Part shown: in pieces, positions 15,375 to 24,851 of the stretch
Layout: every line of letters begins with the position of its first letter
How positions within the stretch are numbered: the first letter of the stretch is position 1
Notes under the pieces: generated by a model
What the model saw: the letters and a program-made list of their open reading frames with translations, nothing else
The model's database searches: none
Told to the model about the DNA's origin: nothing
NCBI GenBank assembly: GCA_947488295.1
Contig: CANKYU010000001.1
Location: 248,001 to 312,000 of the forward strand
DNA: 64,000 nt
DNA from: an uncultured Anderseniella sp.
GTDB lineage: Bacteria; Pseudomonadota; Alphaproteobacteria; Rhizobiales; Aestuariivirgaceae
Reading direction: 5' to 3'
Translations under genes and position numbers: made by a program

Positions 15375-17183
15375 ATGGAAAAACCGGAGGCTGCCCCGGC
15401 AATCAAACCTGTATGGCTGGTTCTCGGGGCAGCCAGCATAGCGTTCCACCTGTGGCTGATCTTCTCCGGCCTGATCCCGAACCTGGTGTCGCGGCCGCTG
15501 CATATGGCGCTGGCGGTGCCGTGGATCATGCTGGTTGCCGGGCGCGGGCGCCTGGAAACGGCGATCGGCTGGTGTCTGGGGCTGGGCGCCATCGCGGTCT
15601 GTTTGTGGATTGCGCTTTATGAAGCCTCGCTGTCGGATCAGTACGGCTCCCTGGCCGGGAACGGGCAATTGGCTGCCAGTGCTGTTGTCATCGTCTGCGT
15701 TCTGGAAATGGCGCGCCGCGCCATTGGCTGGCCATTGCCGTGCGTGGCGGCCGTGGCCCTGCTTTATGGCCTTTTCGGCGATCATGTTCCCGGTGAACTC
15801 GGGCATCCCGGCCTGCCGGTGGAAAGCTTCCTGGGCACGCTGGTGATCGCCGAAGGTGGCCTTTGGGGACAACTGACCGGCGTGTCGGTTTCCGTGGTTG
15901 CGGTGTTCGTCATATTCGGGGCGGTTCTGAACGCCGGTGAGGCAGGCCAGGGCTTCATGAACCTGGCGCTGGCCAGTGCCGGCAGGCTCAAGGCCGGAGC
16001 TGCCAAGGTATCGGTTCTGGCGTCGGCGCTGTTCGGGTCCATTTCAGGCTCGGCATCCGCCAATGTGGCGTCGACCGGGTCGTTTACGCTGCCGGCCATG
16101 AAACGGCTCGGCTATCCGCCGGCCTTTGCCGGTGCTGTGGAAGCGGTTGCATCCAGCGGCGGGCAGATCATGCCGCCGCTGATGGGGGCGGGCGCTTTCG
16201 TCATGGTGGAACTGACGTCGACCCCCTACACGGCGATCATGGCGGCTGCGATCCTGCCGGCGGTGTTGTTCTTCTGCGCAGTGTGGTTTGGCGTTGACGG
16301 ATTCGCCAACCGCTATGACCTCAAGGGCATGGGCGATGAAGCGCGCATTCCCGCCAGGACGCTGCTGATCACCGGTGGATTCTTCCTGGTGCCGTTTACG
16401 GTGCTGATGGAACGCCTGTTCCACGGCGGCTATACGGCCCAGTTTGCAGCTGCCCTGGCCATTCTCTCGGCTGCTGTCCTGTTGCTGTTCACCAGCCGCG
16501 GCATTGCCCCGAAACAACAGATTGTCGCGCGCCTGTCGGCAGCCATTGAAACCAGCGGCCGACAGATTGCGCTGATTGCATCAATCATACTGTGCGCCAG
16601 CCTGATCGTCGGTGTGCTCGGACAGACCGGGCTGGGGGTCAAGATTACCTCGCTGATTGTCGATCTGTCGGGTGGCTGGTTGCCGGCAGCCCTGCTTCTG
16701 ACAGCGCTTGCCTGCCTGATTCTCGGCATGGAGGTTCCAACCACCGCAGCCTATGTGATCTGTATTTCCGTGGCTGGGCCCGCCTTGCAGCAGCTTGGCG
16801 TTCCGCTGCTGGCAGCGCATCTGTTCGTGTTCTGGTATGCGCTGTTGTCAACCATCACCCCGCCGGTATGCGGCACGGTTTTCATCGCCGCGGGGATGAC
16901 CGGAGCGCCATGGCTGCGGGTGGCCGGGCACGCCATGGCGCTGGGCGTCGGGCTTTACCTGATCCCGCTTGCAATGATCGCCGACATAGCGCTTATCGAG
17001 CCGTCGCAAAGTTTCCTCCCGGCAGTGCTGGCATTTGTCCGGATTGCCTTTGCGCTGTACCTGATCAGCCGGGGGCTGATCGTTCGCGACATGCCAATTG
17101 TTGGCAGAGTTGCGCTGTGCCTGGTGGGCCTGGCCATCATGTTTGGTCCGGTTCTCTGGCCGGCGCTTACCGGCCAGCCATAG
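15375..17183 (+). CDS. Fused TRAP transporter permease (DctQM-type)
   Basis: A 602-residue protein in which a small-subunit-like N-terminal part (about four membrane segments, to about residue 140) is joined to a DctM-type large subunit of about twelve segments. Hallmarks are the FGSISGSASANVASTG loop, FTLPAMKRLGYPPAFAGAVE and SSGGQIMPPLMGAGAF. Fusion of both TRAP membrane subunits is typical for TAXI systems. It imports the organic acid bound by the preceding periplasmic protein, driven by a cation gradient. Its last 17 bases overlap the convergent TerB-like gene. Confidence 0.93.
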   Translation: MEKPEAAPAIKPVWLVLGAASIAFHLWLIFSGLIPNLVSRPLHMALAVPWIMLVAGRGRLETAIGWCLGLGAIAVCLWIALYEASLSDQYGSLAGNGQLAASAVVIVCVLEMARRAIGWPLPCVAAVALLYGLFGDHVPGELGHPGLPVESFLGTLVIAEGGLWGQLTGVSVSVVAVFVIFGAVLNAGEAGQGFMNLALASAGRLKAGAAKVSVLASALFGSISGSASANVASTGSFTLPAMKRLGYPPAFAGAVEAVASSGGQIMPPLMGAGAFVMVELTSTPYTAIMAAAILPAVLFFCAVWFGVDGFANRYDLKGMGDEARIPARTLLITGGFFLVPFTVLMERLFHGGYTAQFAAALAILSAAVLLLFTSRGIAPKQQIVARLSAAIETSGRQIALIASIILCASLIVGVLGQTGLGVKITSLIVDLSGGWLPAALLLTALACLILGMEVPTTAAYVICISVAGPALQQLGVPLLAAHLFVFWYALLSTITPPVCGTVFIAAGMTGAPWLRVAGHAMALGVGLYLIPLAMIADIALIEPSQSFLPAVLAFVRIAFALYLISRGLIVRDMPIVGRVALCLVGLAIMFGPVLWPALTGQP

Positions 17184-17661
17184 CCTTGCCTTCCCGATGA
17201 AGCTGCTCGGCCTCGCGATCCGTCAGTGCGAATATGTGTGATGCCTTGCGGATCACATCCAGCTCAGCCTCGCGCAGGTCGCTGTCGGAATAGGCGATGG
17301 TCCACATTTTCCGGATAAACCCGGTCCTGCGTTCGTGGGTTATGCTGGTTGTCAGAAACGATGCCAGCCATTTGACATGGTCCTGACCCATCGGGGTCAG
17401 TGTCAGTCTTTCACTGATGAACAGTATATCGTCGCCACGCAGCTTGATATAGGGATCGTAAAGGCGCCTGAGCAGCCTGGAATCGGCGGGACGGATACGC
17501 TTGTCGTTTTGAAACAGCCAGACAATCGCGATAAGCGACGCAAATGCGTTGTCGTTCTCGCGCAATTCGGGATAGATCGCATCCAGCCGGTACATGGAGT
17601 CCATGAGTTGCCGGATGCGTCTTTTTTTACTTGCTCGTCTTTGTCGGCTTGTTCCTGACAA
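17167..17661 (-). CDS. TerB-like (tellurite resistance TerB) helical protein
   Basis: The 164-residue all-helical protein ends with the TerB-type signature: an EF-hand-like WTIAYSDSDLREAELDVIRK followed by ASHIFALTDREAEQLH. TerB-fold proteins are cytosolic acidic helical bundles of unclear function, sometimes linked to membrane-stress or metal response. Start codon TTG 17661 is supported by AGGAAGG ending five bases upstream; an internal ATG at 17604 is the alternative. Convergent with and overlapping the TRAP permease. Its flanks are intergenic on the 5' side for 155 bp. Confidence 0.7.
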   Translation of the reverse strand: MSGTSRQRRASKKRRIRQLMDSMYRLDAIYPELRENDNAFASLIAIVWLFQNDKRIRPADSRLLRRLYDPYIKLRGDDILFISERLTLTPMGQDHVKWLASFLTTSITHERRTGFIRKMWTIAYSDSDLREAELDVIRKASHIFALTDREAEQLHREGKAMAGR

Positions 17662-17816
17662 CTTGCCTTCCTGTCAATATCTATCAAGCAAAGGCAGGGT
17701 GACCTTACGTGATGTTCTGCATACGCCTGAAAAAGCACGTGCACTCTTGTTTTGCAATAATAAATGAACGTCCAGCCTTTTCGCCGTGGATAAACCGGCC
17801 GACAGCGGTTGGAACC

Positions 17817-18614
17817 TTAAAGAGCGAACAACCTGCCCAGTTGTGGCAGCTTGTCGGTTACGCCCGCCAGCCGTGCTGCATGCCACGCCATGGCATGATT
17901 GCTGGACGTAATAGAAACCCCCGTTTCCTGCTCAATACTGGCCGCCTCTTCAACAAGCCTGACCGATGTACATGACACAAAGATAGCATCAACGTCTGAT
18001 TCTGTCAGTATACGTTTTACCCCATTGCGAATGGACTCCGGAGAAATGCTTGCGACCACCGCGTCAGACTCCTCGTTGAACGAACCAAACACCGGAACTT
18101 CGAAACCCCGCGCCCGGATATAGTCGGCAACTATCCGGTTTACGTCCGCACGGTAAGGCGTCAACACGCCTATTTTCCTGGCCTTGAGGGCATCGAATGC
18201 CGCAAACGCGGCGGTAATCGGGGTTGTGCAGGCAACCCCGGGACGCGCATCATGGATGCGTTGGAATACTTTCTCCTCGCCGATTGCCATCGATGCGGAC
18301 GTGCAGCCATAGGCAATGACATCCATAGTGGCGCCGGGCAGGAACACGTCGGCACAATCGCGAATGCGCGGTTCCATTGCCCGCAGTGTTTCCGGCGTTA
18401 TCTGATCGTCGTTGAAAATCCGGCTCTGATACAGCGCCAGTCCAGGCAGTTCGGCGAATATCTGCCGCCATTCATGTTCAATCGTGTAGTCACTGGCCAG
18501 CACGATCAGGCCGACGCGTCCGCGTGCGGCTATGCCGTTGTCGGTTTCAAAAGGCAGGTTCTCGATCAGTTTCATGGCATCGCCAGAGTTGTCATCCACT
18601 ACCTTCGCGTCCAT
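17817..18614 (-). CDS. Asp/Glu racemase-family enzyme (maleate isomerase/arylmalonate decarboxylase-like)
   Basis: This 265-residue protein shows the two-domain Asp/Glu/hydantoin racemase fold with two cysteines in the expected places, YGCTSASMA in the first half and VSCTSVRLVEE in the second. The opening RGRVGLIVLASDYTIEHEW and IGVLTPYRADVNRIVADYI resemble maleate cis-trans isomerase and arylmalonate decarboxylase rather than glutamate racemase MurI. Isomerisation, decarboxylation or racemisation are all possible. It stands alone, divergent from ispG across about 156 bp. Family is clear, substrate open. Confidence 0.8.
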   Translation of the reverse strand: MDAKVVDDNSGDAMKLIENLPFETDNGIAARGRVGLIVLASDYTIEHEWRQIFAELPGLALYQSRIFNDDQITPETLRAMEPRIRDCADVFLPGATMDVIAYGCTSASMAIGEEKVFQRIHDARPGVACTTPITAAFAAFDALKARKIGVLTPYRADVNRIVADYIRARGFEVPVFGSFNEESDAVVASISPESIRNGVKRILTESDVDAIFVSCTSVRLVEEAASIEQETGVSITSSNHAMAWHAARLAGVTDKLPQLGRLFAL

Positions 18615-18770
18615 GGCATTACTCCTGATCTGTGAGCTGTCAGATTACCATATAGCGGCAGAGTTTCCACCATAAGCCGACACTGCGCCCATGCGCCGCT
18701 TGAAATTGCCCGCTAACCCATGCAAATAACAGGCTGACAAAGTAATTTATCCAATTCAGGAGTTGAGCCC

Positions 18771-20021
18771 ATGGCCTATTCGGCCGTTCAGCCGCGCCGC
18801 AAGTCAGTTGGTGTGAAGGTTGGCGAGAAGATTCAGATCGGTGGCGGTGCGCCGGTTGTTGTTCAATCGATGACCAATACCGATACCGCGGATATCGAAG
18901 GCACCGCCCAGCAGGTTGCAGCGCTTGCGCGTGCCGGGTCGGAACTGGTGCGCATCACCGTGGACAAGGAAGAGGCCGCCAAGGCAGTGCCGCACATCCG
19001 TGACCGGCTGGACCAGATGGGCGTCGACACACCGCTGATCGGGGACTTCCATTATATCGGCCACACCCTGCTGCGTGACCATCCTGCCTGTGCCGAAGCA
19101 CTGGGCAAATACCGCATCAATCCGGGCAATGTCGGTTTCAAGGAAAAGCAGGACCGCAACTATTCGATGATGATCGAGCGCGCCATCGAGTTCAACAAAC
19201 CGGTCCGGATCGGTGTGAACTGGGGCTCGCTGGACCAGGCCATGCTGGCAAAGTACATGGATGAGAACGCCAAGCTGGCAGAACCCAGGGATGTGCGTCT
19301 TGTGATGCACGATACCATGGTCGAGTCCGGCCTGCAGTCTGCAGCGCGTGCCGAGGAAATCGGCCTGCCGCGCGACAAGATCGTGATTTCGGTGAAAGTA
19401 TCGGAAGTGCAGGATCTGATCGCCTGCTATCGCCAGATTTCTGCCCGCAGTGACTATGCCCTGCACCTGGGCCTCACCGAAGCCGGAATGGGCTCCAAGG
19501 GTATCGTGGCTTCAGCCGCCGGACTTGGTGTGCTGCTGCAGGAAGGGGTCGGTGATACCATTCGTATTTCCCTGACACCTGATCCCGGCGGCGATCGCTC
19601 CAAGGAGGTCATCGTGGCGCAGGAAATCCTGCAGACCATGGGTATCCGCAACTTTACACCGATGGTTATCGCCTGTCCGGGCTGTGGCCGCACAACGTCT
19701 ACCGTGTTCCAGCATCTGGCCCAGGACATCCAGGGCTACCTGCGTGCCCAGCAGCCGGAGTGGAAGAAGGCCTATCCGGGCTTTGAGGAACTTCAGGTCG
19801 CGGTTATGGGATGCATTGTCAACGGACCGGGAGAGTCCAAGCATGCCCATATCGGTATTTCACTTCCCGGAACCGGTGAAGTGCCGGCAGCGCCGGTCTT
19901 CATTGACGGCAAGAAAGTCAAAACCCTGCGCGGCGAGGATATCGGCGACCAGTTCAAGCAGATCGTTGATGATTATGTGGTGAACAAGTGGGGCGGGGGC
20001 GCCAATCAGGCGGCGGAGTAA
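18771..20021 (+). CDS. ispG: 4-hydroxy-3-methylbut-2-enyl diphosphate synthase
   Basis: This 416-residue protein is IspG (GcpE), which converts the cyclic diphosphate MEcPP to HMBPP in the MEP isoprenoid pathway, using a [4Fe-4S] cluster. Cluster ligands are C302 and C305 (ACPGCGRT) and C348 ([11 protein letters not shown]). The N-terminal TIM-barrel part reads [15 protein letters not shown] and [20 protein letters not shown]. Length is as expected for alphaproteobacterial IspG. CAGGAGTT before ATG 18771 gives a good ribosome site. With ispA at 20560 this segment supplies isoprenoid precursors, though the two are on opposite strands. Confidence 0.97.
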   Translation: MAYSAVQPRRKSVGVKVGEKIQIGGGAPVVVQSMTNTDTADIEGTAQQVAALARAGSELVRITVDKEEAAKAVPHIRDRLDQMGVDTPLIGDFHYIGHTLLRDHPACAEALGKYRINPGNVGFKEKQDRNYSMMIERAIEFNKPVRIGVNWGSLDQAMLAKYMDENAKLAEPRDVRLVMHDTMVESGLQSAARAEEIGLPRDKIVISVKVSEVQDLIACYRQISARSDYALHLGLTEAGMGSKGIVASAAGLGVLLQEGVGDTIRISLTPDPGGDRSKEVIVAQEILQTMGIRNFTPMVIACPGCGRTTSTVFQHLAQDIQGYLRAQQPEWKKAYPGFEELQVAVMGCIVNGPGESKHAHIGISLPGTGEVPAAPVFIDGKKVKTLRGEDIGDQFKQIVDDYVVNKWGGGANQAAE

Positions 20022-20192
20022 GCCTTTGGTTTGCTCGTGCTGATTGCGGGTGCCAGTGAACTCAACCTGTTGATTTCATAGCCCCAAACGCGTTGAACGG
20101 GATGAGTGCGAAGCCATTGTGTTCGCTGTGCTCACCCCGCTCTAGCTCCAGCCGTCCCGGAACTATTCGACGTTCTGTTTTTTGCGCGGTGC

Positions 20193-20396
20193 CTAGTAGG
20201 CGCCGTATTCGCGCAGGCAGGCCCGGTACTTGGCCCACATGTAGTCCTTGCGATCGAGGCTGTGCGCACCCAGGGCGCGGGCCTTGTAATAGTGGCAATA
20301 CTGGTAAGCGTAGCTCTTGTTGTTGGCGGTTGCGGTGGCCGCGCCAACGGTGGCGAAACCCGATGCGATGATGGCTGCGATGAGGAGGGACTTCAT
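20193..20396 (-). CDS. Small exported hypothetical protein
   Basis: The 67-residue product from ATG 20396 starts with a clear signal peptide (MKSLLIAAIIASGFATVGAA, likely cleavage near TATA). The mature part is short, rich in Tyr, Lys and Arg, with two Cys residues that could form a disulfide (YQYCHYYKARALG and YRACLREYG). No family recognised. GAAGGAAC precedes the start; the longer open frame to 20489 is not supported by a ribosome site. It lies convergent with ispG and in the same direction as ispA. Confidence 0.55.
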   Translation of the reverse strand: MKSLLIAAIIASGFATVGAATATANNKSYAYQYCHYYKARALGAHSLDRKDYMWAKYRACLREYGAY

Positions 20397-20559
20397 TGGT
20401 CTGTTCCTTCGTTTATTATGCTTGTGTTTGTCCTTTGCGGGCCTGATGTGCCCTCTCGATGACAATGACACTCGCACATGCCCCATCACGGTGATGTGTA
20501 GAATCTCACATGACGAATTTCAGGATCAGAAAATCAGGTTTGAACAGGCCTTGAAAAGG

Positions 20560-21447
20560 TCAGTTCTTGCGCTCGACAATGAACCGGGCGGCATCGCGCA
20601 GGGTTGCGGCCCTGTCGCCGTAAGGCGCCAGCAGATCGCAGGCCTCGTCGGCCAGTGTGCTGGCCTTCTGTCTGGCACCGTCCAGGCCGAACAGGTCGAT
20701 GAAGGTTGCCTTGCCGGCGTCGGCGTCCTTCTGGGTGGCCTTGCCGAGTTGTTCGGGAGAACTTTCCACGTCGAGAATATCGTCGGCAATCTGGAACGCC
20801 AGGCCGACCTTGTCGGCAAAGGTCCGCATGGCAGCTCTGTCCTCAGAACCGGCCTGGGCAAGGATGGCGCCGCCTTCCAGGGAAAACCGGAACAATTCTC
20901 CGGTTTTCAGGCTTTGAATGGTGATGATCTCGTCAAGATCGTGGGAGTGCTTTTCTTCTGCGGCAAGGTCCAGCATCTGGCCGCCGACCATGCCGTTGTG
21001 ACCGGACGCGCGCGCAAGCTCAAGCGCCAGTTCGGCGCGTACCGAGCCGTCTGCATGGGTGGCAGGGTCCGTAATAATCTCAAATGCCACGGTCAGCAGG
21101 CCGTCACCGGCCAGTATTGCGGTCGCCTCGTCATAGGCAATGTGACAGGTCGGCTTGCCGCGGCGCAGGTCATCATCATCCATTGCCGGCAGATCATCAT
21201 GCACCAGCGAATAACAGTGAATGCATTCAAGCGCGGCGCCCACACGCAGGGCCTGATGGCGATCAGCGCCCAGTATGCCGGCACTTTCGGTTACGAAGAA
21301 CGGCCGCAGGCGCTTGCCCTGTGCCAATGCGGAATACCGCATGGCTTCCGTGACACGCGGTGCGCGCGATGTCTCAACCGCCAGAAGCTCGTCGAGCATG
21401 ACTTCGATTTCATTGGCCGTGTTCTTCAGTGCCGCCTGGAATGTCAT
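20560..21447 (-). CDS. ispA: Polyprenyl synthetase, likely farnesyl/geranylgeranyl diphosphate synthase
   Basis: The 295-residue all-helical prenyltransferase has the first aspartate-rich motif in DDLPAMDDDDLRRGKPTCH and the second in FQIADDILDVE, plus YSLVHDDLPAM immediately before. These bind Mg-diphosphate and support head-to-tail condensation of IPP with allylic diphosphates. The residues just upstream of the first motif (IHCYSLVHDD) fit short-chain IspA-type enzymes. ATG 21447 is the family start; the frame extending to 21567 is leader only. It diverges from mtgA over about 110 bp. Confidence 0.9.
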   Translation of the reverse strand: MTFQAALKNTANEIEVMLDELLAVETSRAPRVTEAMRYSALAQGKRLRPFFVTESAGILGADRHQALRVGAALECIHCYSLVHDDLPAMDDDDLRRGKPTCHIAYDEATAILAGDGLLTVAFEIITDPATHADGSVRAELALELARASGHNGMVGGQMLDLAAEEKHSHDLDEIITIQSLKTGELFRFSLEGGAILAQAGSEDRAAMRTFADKVGLAFQIADDILDVESSPEQLGKATQKDADAGKATFIDLFGLDGARQKASTLADEACDLLAPYGDRAATLRDAARFIVERKN

Positions 21448-21560
21448 TTGGCTTCGCACGCTCCTGTCATAATGCCGGTTTCGTCTTGCGCCCGGCTGAG
21501 GTAATGATTTATTACCGCCATCTTCTAGTTCCGGCGGCAACAGAGCGCAACCGGCAAGCG

Positions 21561-22265
21561 ATGGCACCTTTCATAAAATTCAGAAAACGTTCAAGGCTGC
21601 GCTATGTCCTGTACCTGTTGCTGGGCCTGCTGGCGCTGCCATACCTCGTGACACTGGTCTACACCGTGGTGCCGCCGCCGGTGACGGCCATGATGGTGTG
21701 GAAGACGTTCGAGGGTAACGGCATCGATTATCGCTGGCGACCGCTTGCCGATACATCTCAAAATCTGGTGCGCTCGGTCGTCACGGCTGAAGATGCCCGC
21801 ATATGTGAACATGCCGGTATTGACTGGGAGGTGTTCCAGACCGTGGCCAAAGAAGCGCTGGAAAACGAGGGCGGGCCATCGCGTGGCGGCTCCACCATCA
21901 CCCAACAGGTGGCCAAGAACCTGTTTCTGTGGCCATCACGGTCCTACGTTCGAAAGGCGCTGGAACTGCCGCTTGCCCTGTGGATCGACCTGGTCTGGTC
22001 AAAGCGCCGGATTGTCGAGGTTTACATCAACACGGCTGAATGGGCTCCCGGCGTATATGGCGCTGAGGCCGCCGCCCAGTACCATTTCCGCAAATCTGCC
22101 AAGGCGCTGACAAAAGCCCATGCAGCGCAACTGGCCGCGGCACTGCCAAATCCGGCTGTGCGCAATGCCGGCAAGCCCGGTCCTAAGGTCCGCAAACAGG
22201 CACGCACGATCCGCAGAAGAGTGAATTCGACAGTGCCGTATCTGGATTGTTTGAAATTGAAATAG
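21561..22265 (+). CDS. mtgA: Monofunctional biosynthetic peptidoglycan transglycosylase
   Basis: A 234-residue protein of GT51 type without a transpeptidase domain. A single N-terminal membrane anchor (YVLYLLLGLLALPYLVTLVY) is followed by the glycosyltransferase motifs: VVTAEDARICEHAGIDW with the catalytic Glu, GGSTITQQVAKNLFLWPSRS, and RRIVEVYINTAEWAPGVYG. It polymerises lipid II glycan strands at the cell membrane, alongside the class A PBPs. I start it at ATG 21561, giving the usual length; ATG 21501 is possible. Confidence 0.93.
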   Translation: MAPFIKFRKRSRLRYVLYLLLGLLALPYLVTLVYTVVPPPVTAMMVWKTFEGNGIDYRWRPLADTSQNLVRSVVTAEDARICEHAGIDWEVFQTVAKEALENEGGPSRGGSTITQQVAKNLFLWPSRSYVRKALELPLALWIDLVWSKRRIVEVYINTAEWAPGVYGAEAAAQYHFRKSAKALTKAHAAQLAAALPNPAVRNAGKPGPKVRKQARTIRRRVNSTVPYLDCLKLK

Positions 22266-22409
22266 ACCCCGCGTCCAGTTGTCGCTTGCGGTGCGCGGGC
22301 TTTGTCCGCTAACTGGCCTCAATCAATCAACATCAGTTCTCATACCGGTATACGGTGTCCTATACCTCCGTTGCCGGCGTGTTTTTCATCTTCTCTACAG
22401 GTCTGTTTA

Positions 22410-23894
22410 ATGTTTTCAATCGCCACGCTGCGGCGCGAATGGTTATCCAATCCGCGCGGCGATATACTTGCCGGTATTGTTGTGGCCCTTGCCCTGATCC
22501 CGGAAGCAATCGGTTTCTCAATTATTGCCGGTGTCGACCCCAAGGTCGGCCTTTATGCATCGTTCTCCATTGCTGTTATCGCAGCACTGGTAGGCGGGCG
22601 GCCAGGCATGATCTCAGCCGCCACGGCAGCGATTGCAGTGCTGGTGGTGCCATTGATCAAGGATCACGGTGTCGAGTACCTGTTTGCCGCCACGATCCTG
22701 ATGGGCGTGCTGCAGGTGGCAGCCGGGTTCGCGCGGCTTGACCTGTTGATGCAGTATGTCTCCACATCGGTGGTGACCGGCTTCGTCAATGCCCTGGCCA
22801 TACTGATATTCATTGCCCAGTTGCCGCAACTCGTCGATGTGACCTGGGTAACCTATGCCATGGTGGCGGCGGGTCTTGCCATCATCTACCTGCTGCCGCG
22901 GCTGACCAGGGTGGTGCCGTCGCCGCTGGTAGCCATCGTGGTGCTGACCGTCGTGTCGATTTACGGCGGGCTTGGCGTCAACACGGTGGGAGATATGGGA
23001 CAGCTGCCCTCAAGCATTCCGTATCTGCTGATCCCGGACGTGCCGCTGACGCTGGAAACGCTGCGTATCATTTTCCCGTATTCCGTGACCATGGCGATCG
23101 TCGGCCTGCTGGAATCGATGATGACGGCGCATATCGTCGACGAACTGACCGACACACCAAGCAACAAGCGCCGCGAGTGCAAGGGGCAGGGTGTAGCCAA
23201 CTTTGCCACCGGATTTCTCGGTGGCATGGGCGGATGCGCCATGATCGGCCAGTCGGTCATCAACGTGAAGTCCGGCGGCAGCACCCGACTGTCGACTTTT
23301 GTGGCGGGCAGCTTCCTGTTGTTTCTGATTGTCGTCCTGGGGCCTCTGGTCAGCCAGATTCCAATGCCGTCACTGGTCGCGGTGATGATCATGGTGTCGA
23401 TCGGCACGTTCAGCTGGAAATCGATCCGGAATCTGAAAACCCACCCATGGCAGTCATCGGTGGTCATGGTGGTGACGGTCGTCGTCGTCGTGTGGACACA
23501 TGACCTGGCGCAAGGCGTGCTGGCCGGAGTTGTGCTGAGCGGATTGTTCTTCGCCAGCAAGGTCAAAAGCCTGTTTACGGTTACCTCGAGCCTGTCTGCA
23601 GACGGTGCCTGCCGCACATACAGCTTTTCCGGACAGGTGTTTTTTGCCTCGACGGAACTGTTCACCGATGCGTTTGATTTCAAGGAAGTGCTGGACCGTG
23701 TGGTCATCGATATGTCAGATGCTCACTTCTGGGACATTTCTGCTGTTGCCATTCTGGATCAGGCAGTCTTGAAGTTCCGCCGTGAGGGAACTTCGGTCGA
23801 GGTTGTCGGGATGAATGAGCCAAGTGCCAATATGGTCGGCCGATTTGCCACCCATGACGCGGCCGACGCAACACAGCAGCCTGCTGGTCACTGA
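22410..23894 (+). CDS. SulP-family anion transporter with STAS domain
   Basis: A 494-residue permease of the SulP/SLC26 family with about ten or more membrane segments. Recognised stretches are [35 protein letters not shown] and [19 protein letters not shown]. The C-terminal STAS domain (from about residue 400, with [20 protein letters not shown]) faces the cytoplasm. SulP members move sulfate, bicarbonate or other anions; the opening resembles the bicarbonate/sulfate type but I cannot choose. The universal stress protein gene begins 12 bases after its stop, so they form an operon, a frequent pairing. Confidence 0.9.
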   Translation: MFSIATLRREWLSNPRGDILAGIVVALALIPEAIGFSIIAGVDPKVGLYASFSIAVIAALVGGRPGMISAATAAIAVLVVPLIKDHGVEYLFAATILMGVLQVAAGFARLDLLMQYVSTSVVTGFVNALAILIFIAQLPQLVDVTWVTYAMVAAGLAIIYLLPRLTRVVPSPLVAIVVLTVVSIYGGLGVNTVGDMGQLPSSIPYLLIPDVPLTLETLRIIFPYSVTMAIVGLLESMMTAHIVDELTDTPSNKRRECKGQGVANFATGFLGGMGGCAMIGQSVINVKSGGSTRLSTFVAGSFLLFLIVVLGPLVSQIPMPSLVAVMIMVSIGTFSWKSIRNLKTHPWQSSVVMVVTVVVVVWTHDLAQGVLAGVVLSGLFFASKVKSLFTVTSSLSADGACRTYSFSGQVFFASTELFTDAFDFKEVLDRVVIDMSDAHFWDISAVAILDQAVLKFRREGTSVEVVGMNEPSANMVGRFATHDAADATQQPAGH

Positions 23895-23906
23895 TTGGGA
23901 AGATTA

Positions 23907-24761
23907 ATGAAACGCATTCTCGCCTGTATCGACGCATCCTCCTACGCTTCCAGCGTATGTGAGCTGGCCGCGTGGGCAGCGACGCGCCTTTCGGCCAGTG
24001 TGGAGGTCCTGCACGTTGTCCAGCGCAAGGATGCGGTTGCCGCACGCAAGGATCTCAGCGGCGCAATCGGGCTTGGTGTCAAGAGCGAGTTGCTGGAGGA
24101 GCTGACGCAGATCGACGAGGCCGAGGGCAAGCTTGCCATCTCCGATGGACGGGTGATGCTGGCGCAGGCGGAAAAGCTGTTGCTTGCCGGCGGTGTTTCC
24201 GACGTAAGCCGGCTGCATCGTCATGGCAGTGTCGTCGATACGATCATCGAACGCGAAGCATCCGCCGACCTCGTGGTGATTGGAAAGCGCGGGGCGACCA
24301 GCGAGTTCGACAGTTTTCACATCGGGTCCAGAATCGAACGGGTGGTTCGCGCCAGCGTCAAACCGGTGTTGATTGCTTCGCGGAAAATTCAACCACCGGA
24401 AATTCTCGTTGTCGCGCTCGACGGCAGTTCCGCGGCCCTGAAAGCACTCGATTTCGTTGTTGCATCGCCGTTGTTCACCGGTATGCAGCTGCACCTGGTG
24501 GCAGCCGGACCCAAGGGTACTGCCGACAAGTCCTGGTTTGTGAAGGCCTATTCGAAAGTGGTGGACCGGTCCCCGTCGTGCATTATTCACATTGCCGACG
24601 GCGCGCCGCAACAGGTGCTTGGCGATTACATGTCGGCGCGCCGTGATGCGATCCTGGTCATGGGTGCCTATGGCCATTCCGCGCTGAGAACCCTGATATT
24701 CGGCAGTACCACGACCACCGTGCTGCGCACCGTGCGTGCACCCGTTCTGCTGGTTCGTTGA
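23907..24761 (+). CDS. Universal stress protein, two tandem Usp domains
   Basis: The 284-residue protein contains two Usp domains, residues about 1-150 and 155-284. Each ends with the nucleotide-binding type motif: VVIGKRGATSEFDSFHIGSR and VKPVLIASR in the first, VMGAYGHSALRTLIFGSTTT and APVLLVR in the second. This G-2x-G-9x-G-S/T pattern implies ATP binding. It immediately follows the SulP gene, and such pairs are often co-regulated with anion transport or energy stress. Cytosolic. Confidence 0.9.
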   Translation: MKRILACIDASSYASSVCELAAWAATRLSASVEVLHVVQRKDAVAARKDLSGAIGLGVKSELLEELTQIDEAEGKLAISDGRVMLAQAEKLLLAGGVSDVSRLHRHGSVVDTIIEREASADLVVIGKRGATSEFDSFHIGSRIERVVRASVKPVLIASRKIQPPEILVVALDGSSAALKALDFVVASPLFTGMQLHLVAAGPKGTADKSWFVKAYSKVVDRSPSCIIHIADGAPQQVLGDYMSARRDAILVMGAYGHSALRTLIFGSTTTTVLRTVRAPVLLVR

Positions 24762-24851
24762 CGGACAGAAATCATGCTTGCGTATGGCATCTGAAATTCA
24801 GCATTATCCCTGCAGTCAGGAACCAGTTCAGACGGTGGAAGGATTCAAGTT

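Noticed and set aside
20317..21504. A 395-residue open frame opposite ispA
   Set aside because: It is antisense to a clear prenyltransferase with both aspartate-rich motifs, lacks family motifs and a ribosome site, and such frames are common opposite GC-rich genes.
22961..23707. A 248-residue frame opposite the SulP gene
   Set aside because: It is Ser/Thr-rich without structure, and the SulP/STAS reading is far better supported.
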